Assembly: GCF_029227915.1 (NCBI RefSeq)
Contig: NC_079877.1
Span: forward strand, 27,181,851 to 27,245,850
Direction: 5' to 3'
Origin: Hydractinia symbiolongicarpus
Taxonomy: Eukaryota; Cnidaria; Hydrozoa; Anthoathecata; Hydractiniidae
Length of the DNA: 64,000 nt
This document shows, piece by piece, positions 61,401 through 64,000 of the stretch (the stretch's first letter is position 1; the number at the start of each line of letters is the position of its first letter). The notes under the pieces are model-generated. The model did no database searches, was not told the DNA's origin, and saw only the letters and a list, made by a program, of their open reading frames with translations. The position numbers and the translations under genes are program-made.

Positions 61401-63107
61401 GTACCACGCCATCTTCGAGCAGCGTGTCACTCCAACCATCCGCGCAAGCCACTCCAAGTTTTGGTAAGTTCATATGTCAGCAAATCTTTATTCTGTATTA
61501 TTTTAAATTTATTGTTTACATTTTTTAATTGCTTATAAAAACTTTAAAAAACGATTATCTGAGCGTTACATTATATTGTACGCTAATTTAAATTTACCGT
61601 GACGGATTTTAAAACCACAGGGAATATAATTACATTGTTAAAAATAATGTGCGGCAAAGTCACGGTTACGTTGTCTATTCCGTTTAAAAGATTTTCTTTG
61701 CAGTCTTTTTAATGAAATTAAGAAACACCGTTTTGTGATAAGCACGATGACATTTTTTTAGGTGGCTCTTTCACGGGTATAAATAACCAGCCTCTTATAA
61801 TAATACGGAAATTGCGTGTGACTGTTTGTAACAAGCAAAGTCGATTGTGTTTTCTACAATTTCCTTTAAAAGTGCATACAAAACACCTCTGTAAAAATGT
61901 TCTCCATTTTATAATTTTTTTATTATGTAACGGTGATTGCCTAAAAAAGTGATAAAATAAAATGATTTAGCTAGGAATTTTATTGCATGCTAATTTAAAT
62001 TTACCGTGGCTGGTGCTTTTTGGTGACCATTTCGTTCAAATGTTTTAATTGATTGTTCGTGTCTTTTTAGAATGAAATTGACAACAAATCATTTTGTGAT
62101 AAAGCACAAAATAAATGTTTTTTTATGTTTTTATGTTAAATGAATTTAACATTTTTTAATTTAACAAGTAAAAAACATTTAACATTTTATGTTAAATGTT
62201 TTTTAGTGGATTCTTCCAAGAGTTTTTTTTAAAACCTTTTTTTCGCAACGATAATGAAATTAACTACAAACCGTCTTCTGCTACAAATCACAAATTTTTA
62301 AAAAAATGTTAAGGTGAATTCTACCAAAGGATTAAATAGCTGGTAAATAAAATATTTATAAGATGTAAAAATGCTTATGTTATTAGGTGGAAAATATAAA
62401 TGAGGTTAAAGCAACCCCTTTATTATACCTGTTTTTTCCTCTTTTTCTCGTTGTTAACAAAACAGTTTTTACTTGAGCTAAAATGAGTAGCTTTTGTTGT
62501 CACGTGTTCTGATATATATTGTTTGTTTATTTATTTATTTTTTTTATTTTATTTTTTTTTATTTATTTATTTAAAAAGATGCGATAAGATTATAAATGTT
62601 GTGCTTGAATATGTGTTAAAAAATGTTTCTTCTCGTATTTTTCCTACTAAATAATTTCGGTTTTTTTGTCTTACCAGTTAGAGTCAAAAATGCTTGAGAC
62701 TACGCCTAACACCAGAAATATTAAATTGTATTTTCTCCATTCCTATTGGCGTTTCCAAAAGCAAGCTAGTATCAATAACAAATTGCAATTAATTTCAGGT
62801 GATCCTCAGAATCATTCATGTAAAGCAGAGCCGATTATATATAATGCCACTTTACGTCTTGGTATGCATTCCGGATTGTTTACCAAACTCGGACGTGTCA
62901 AAGCAATGGATGATTGCATAGAAAGGTGTTGTCGATCTTCGAACGCTGACGTTGCATATATGTTGGGACCTTTCTGTTTCGCTGTTAAATGCAAAACAAA
63001 GGAAATGTGCAAACCATCGCCTGCGATGTACTCTGATATCACCAGTTTGAATTTAAACCCTGCAATATCTTTCTTAAATAAAGATTCGGTTCCGTCTATT
63101 TCGCAAG
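46329..63107 (+). CDS. Giant secreted mosaic protein with MANSC-like repeats
   Basis: At least 22 exons, about 2,600 residues. Exons: 46329-46407, 47336-47680, 48366-51044, 51778-51903, 52023-52231, 52564-52714, 52844-53272, 54071-54346, 54429-54727, 54823-54977, 55079-55408, 55609-55947, 56084-56242, 56364-56504, 56627-56917, 56989-57405, 57805-58125, 58852-59265, 59373-59588, 60352-60543, 61401-61463 and 62799-63107. Every join keeps frame except inside exon 9. Order: signal peptide, MANSC-like 1, long low-complexity exon, F5/8C, LamG-like, CUB (partial), MANSC-like 2-4, two WSC-like modules, MANSC-like 5-7, Thr/Ser linker, MANSC-like 8. MANSC/MANEC domains are known from extracellular parts of HAI-1, LRP11 and KIAA0319. 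The product is probably a secreted or surface scaffold. The last exon ends in a donor, so the 3' end is beyond 63107. Confidence 0.85.
47336..47680 (+). CDS. Mosaic gene exon 2: MANSC-like 1 and basic tail
   Basis: Acceptor CTTTTAG, phase 1 in and out. It begins TKASRCQIDNIKRGYALKHG and continues LCNELCC, KCYGIKC and RRCNLL, aligning with the other MANSC-like modules. The fifth of the eight usual cysteines is Phe (CCRNETF versus CC-x(3-4)-C). The exon ends in a basic run (KKKMKRRRRKHRKN) that could be a proprotein-convertase site or a polyanion-binding patch. Confidence 0.75.
48366..51044 (+). CDS. Mosaic gene exon 3: 893-residue basic and Asn/Ser/Gln-rich region
   Basis: The open frame continues to 51103, but a donor at 51045 (ACAG|GTGATG, phase 1) joins it to the discoidin exon. 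It opens with a dense Lys/Arg/His/Asn region (for example RKHKKRRKTHHNKHSKKKPK, about 120 residues in). This is followed by long stretches rich in Asn, Ser, Thr, Gln and Pro with many N-x-S/T sites and a small internal repeat (NLSAPNLSAPN). No globular domain is recognised. It is likely an extended, glycosylated spacer. Confidence 0.8.
51778..52714 (+). CDS. Mosaic gene exons 4-6: F5/8 type C (discoidin) domain
   Basis: Exons 51778-51903, 52023-52231 and 52564-52714 encode one discoidin domain. It opens CMSPIGISDSSIIKDDRM, continues FLQIDIG, ATQGD, SWVKRFKLQFSDD and IFVGNEDG, and ends SRFVRFIPISWSG...CMRVELF. These are the classic blocks (ASS, QxDLG, TQG, WV-x-Y-x-S, VFxGN, RYxRxxP, LRxEL). 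Introns are phase 1 then phase 0, and the next boundary is phase 1. Such domains bind lipids, glycans or collagen. Confidence 0.9.
52844..54346 (+). CDS. Mosaic gene exons 7-8: LamG-like/pentraxin-like domain
   Basis: Exons 52844-53272 and 54071-54346. They read DDLDFEKMDGAVSLDRSSFG...REAITIAAWVQL...GQFHFEIVGGDVRW, then NEWNHIAATYDSVTGD, LVNGTERV, VGIGRHKG and GQIDNFKIYDKALG. This is the laminin-G/concanavalin-like sandwich as found in LamGL domains. The exon 8 donor is uncertain: T|GTAGGT at 54347 preserves phase 1 and is preferred over T|GTGATT a few codons earlier. The intron between the two exons carries a perfect 25-bp palindrome. Confidence 0.85.
53979..54032. repeat. Perfect 25-bp inverted repeat in an intron
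   Basis: The arms 53979-54003 and 54008-54032 are exact reverse complements separated by AATG. The hairpin ends 38 bases before the acceptor of mosaic-gene exon 8, over the expected branch-point region. Confidence 0.9.
54429..54977 (+). CDS. Mosaic gene exons 9-10: partial CUB and MANSC-like 2, frame break
   Basis: Exon 9 (54429-54727) begins CGSTLAQPSGTIVSPIYP and runs to LEVRD...GSYCGSW, the first two thirds of a CUB domain. From about 54657 the reading that makes sense is one frame over: LGGAKAGNFTDLGY...MEDCKQR, the middle of a MANSC-like module. That module continues in exon 10 (54823-54977) with CCNMDECEIAFML...NCYAVKC...LC. The rest of the CUB, the first MANSC cysteine and any intron between are missing. 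Exon 9 ends in phase 2, the only such boundary in the gene. The likely cause is a genomic deletion or an assembly collapse. Confidence 0.7.
55079..55408 (+). CDS. Mosaic gene exon 11: MANSC-like 3
   Basis: A single 1-1 phase exon with all eight cysteines. VCPHNPVLLNATL precedes GGIKAGNFTSHG, then NECLSHCC, KDCDAAFM, TCFSLQC, LC and PMVAFL. This is a good reference copy of the module. Confidence 0.85.
55609..55947 (+). CDS. Mosaic gene exon 12: MANSC-like 4
   Basis: A 1-1 phase exon with a short Thr-rich lead and eight cysteines: SCKDVRVSK, GGISSGDFTDKG, DECINKCC, TCNVAFV, TCFTVKC, DDC. It is followed by the WSC-like exons. Confidence 0.85.
56084..56504 (+). CDS. Mosaic gene exons 13-14: WSC-like module 1
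   Basis: Exons 56084-56242 and 56364-56504, both phase 1-1. Pattern: YKGCWRD, then DC, then VFAIQNGGACFSG, YKRYG, AC and GGPFANSVY. It resembles WSC/related cysteine modules of invertebrate secreted proteins (GCWxD ... QNGGxC ... GGPxANxVY). The exact family name is uncertain. Confidence 0.65.
56627..56917 (+). CDS. Mosaic gene exon 15: WSC-like module 2
   Basis: A single phase 1-1 exon: GCWADLQDRAF, CAKVAEKM, YFALQKGGQCFV, YDKYS, KCKYGLGG and MANDVYML. It is the same module as exons 13-14 but without the internal intron, so either that intron was gained in module 1 or lost here. Confidence 0.65.
56989..57405 (+). CDS. Mosaic gene exon 16: MANSC-like 5, six cysteines
   Basis: Phase 1-1. After an acidic lead it reads NVTLASAINAGTFEDKG, DCVKTCGESKDCNVAFLL, QCFNVHC, TC. 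Two of the eight cysteines are missing: the first one before the NVTL strand and the second of the CC pair (now CG). Confidence 0.8.
57805..58125 (+). CDS. Mosaic gene exon 17: MANSC-like 6
   Basis: Phase 1-1, eight cysteines: TCTPISEAQNMTFINGINSG, EDCKARCC, KCNIAFK, DCYGVRC, SC. The acceptor TTTAG at 57800-57804 is chosen because it keeps phase 1. Confidence 0.85.
58852..59265 (+). CDS. Mosaic gene exon 18: Ser/Ala/Pro linker and MANSC-like 7
   Basis: Phase 1-1. About 45 residues of Ser/Ala/Thr/Pro-rich linker precede QCSDDAWDKSIITN, GGINAGDFRDHG, ECMGYCC, DCDLSFM, DCYTVRC, LC. All eight cysteines are present. Confidence 0.85.
59373..61463 (+). CDS. Mosaic gene exons 19-21: linker region
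   Basis: Exons 59373-59588, 60352-60543 and 61401-61463, all phase 1-1, encode about 155 residues without cysteines. The first is partly helical (LSELLLLRG...AAFKSVLLALPDAYN); the last two are Thr/Ser/Pro-rich (STTPTIPTHQPTLQ; TTPSSSSVSLQPS) and probably O-glycosylated. Assignment rests on frame, splice sites and phase; no homology is visible. Confidence 0.65.
61464..62798 (+). other. Intron 21 of the mosaic gene
   Basis: No coding signal. It contains a low-complexity (TTTA)n-type tract near 62520-62575 and tandem AACATTTTATG-like words near 62130-62210. Confidence 0.5.
62799..63107 (+). CDS. Mosaic gene exon 22: MANSC-like 8
   Basis: Phase 1-1. SCKAEPIIYNATLRLGMHSG, DCIERCC, then NADVAYML, FCFAVKC and MC. 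The fifth cysteine is replaced (CCRSSNAD), as in module 1. It ends in a donor (G|GTATGT at 63108), so at least one more exon follows. Confidence 0.8.
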
Positions 63108-64000
63108 GTATGTACTGGTTCAATACATCCAACATTAAAGGTCAATTTAATTTCAAGTCGATTTATAAATATCATTACATATAATCTTAAAAGGCTTATT
63201 ATTTGCGATAATTACATGCTAATGATTATTAATTAAATTTTTCTGAAGAACTAATTTTTGCATATGATAAAGATTTAATAACTACTGTTACTCTTTTAAA
63301 TCCATTCGTTTGTTTTGGAAAATAATGAAAAGTGAATAACAGTTCAAAGCAGGAAAATAACGAGAAATTGGAGACACAATTTTATTAAAACGAAACTCCT
63401 TTAAAATAACAATGGCAAAAAATTATAAGTTTCACGAGAACAAAATTTAGTGACTTGTTTCTGAAAATTTAACATTTCGGGAATTTGCCCAAAAAAATCG
63501 CAAAATCGCGAATTTTAACTTTCGCAAAAATTTAGTCTTTTAAATATTTTACTGTTTATACAACATAACTGACACCATTCATTGACGTTATAGTTCTTCA
63601 TACAATGTGACTTCTACAATACAATACAATACATCATTTGCAAACACACACACACACACACCGACCACATACCTGTCCACTTAAAAATCTTGGATAAAAT
63701 TGTTACCATTGGTTTAAATTGTATACCATACATATATATGTTGTATATAACATTGTTCATTCACAACCTTTGTTTATTACTAGCTTCATTTCAGATCTCA
63801 TCGTCATCATCGTCCATGTTGTCAGCACTCTTTTGTTTCCACATTAGGGATATCAAATGGCATAAATACGTGATTTGTAGTTTGTTTATTTGTAATTATT
63901 AATAACACAATTTTTTTTTACATGCACTTACGCTGAATAACTGCCCGGTTTTTTTTGATTTTTTTTTTGAGCAAAAAAGGCTTTACTATATCGGATGCTT
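63108..64000. other. Right edge: intron or 3' region of the mosaic gene
   Basis: Contains a TTTCGCGAA-type stretch (63480-63530) and a (CA)n tract (about 63643-63660). One possible terminal exon is at 63795-63847: acceptor TTTCAG, phase 1, 17 codons, hydrophobic (LIVIIVHVVSTLLF) then TAG. Otherwise the gene continues outside the window. Confidence 0.35.

Noticed and set aside
63643-63660. CA-repeat considered as a CRISPR-like or satellite array
   Set aside because: Simple dinucleotide tract; no CRISPR array is expected or seen in this eukaryotic sequence.

Overview
The window looks like nuclear DNA of a cnidarian, most likely a hydrozoan. It is visibly AT-rich, with small spliced genes (GT-AG introns), many degenerate mobile elements and short interspersed repeats. 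The gene set is metazoan: a Dickkopf-type secreted peptide with only the second cysteine domain (as known from Hydra), an I-kappa-B-like ankyrin protein, an Ig-superfamily membrane protein, a claudin/PMP22-like tetraspanner, and a giant extracellular mosaic protein. The species assignment is inference; no rRNA or mitochondrial marker is present. I built the gene models by hand from reading frames, splice signals and intron-phase bookkeeping; none is confirmed by transcripts.

Layout. 1-10 kb: an unrecognised 435-aa single-exon ORF (1452-2759, +), a protease-like transposon remnant (3522-3872, -), a foldback element (4432-4570) and a three-exon claudin/PMP22-like gene (7657-10320, -). 10-18 kb: gene-poor, with a 34-bp minisatellite, a tRNA-like SINE candidate, inverted repeat pairs and one orphan PAN/apple-like exon (16781-17072, +). 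18-23.5 kb: a decayed, internally deleted Helentron on the minus strand (Rep, helicase tail, endonuclease) with related repeats on both sides. 23.8-24.9 kb: an intronless secreted protein (-) with H-x-E and P-C-C...C...C motifs that suggest a deaminase fold. 26.7-27.9 kb: a degenerate, compact multi-ORF element.

29.7-32.6 kb: an I-kappa-B-like gene (+) whose first junction does not fit GT-AG. 35.5-40.8 kb: an eight-exon, 456-aa protein (+) with signal peptide, four Ig domains, one membrane span and a tiny tail. 41.8-43.4 kb: a 101-aa Dickkopf Cys2-like peptide (+), three exons, with a TATA box. 46.3-63.1 kb, perhaps to the right edge: one gene (+) of at least 22 exons and about 2,600 residues. 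Its order is signal peptide, MANSC-like 1, a long basic then Asn/Ser/Gln-rich exon, F5/8C discoidin, LamG-like, partial CUB, MANSC-like 2-4, two WSC-like modules, MANSC-like 5-7, a linker and MANSC-like 8. Almost every intron is phase 1, the signature of exon shuffling.

The genes do not form one pathway, but many products are secreted or at the cell surface. The strongest candidates for something undescribed are the giant MANSC mosaic gene and the secreted deaminase-like protein.
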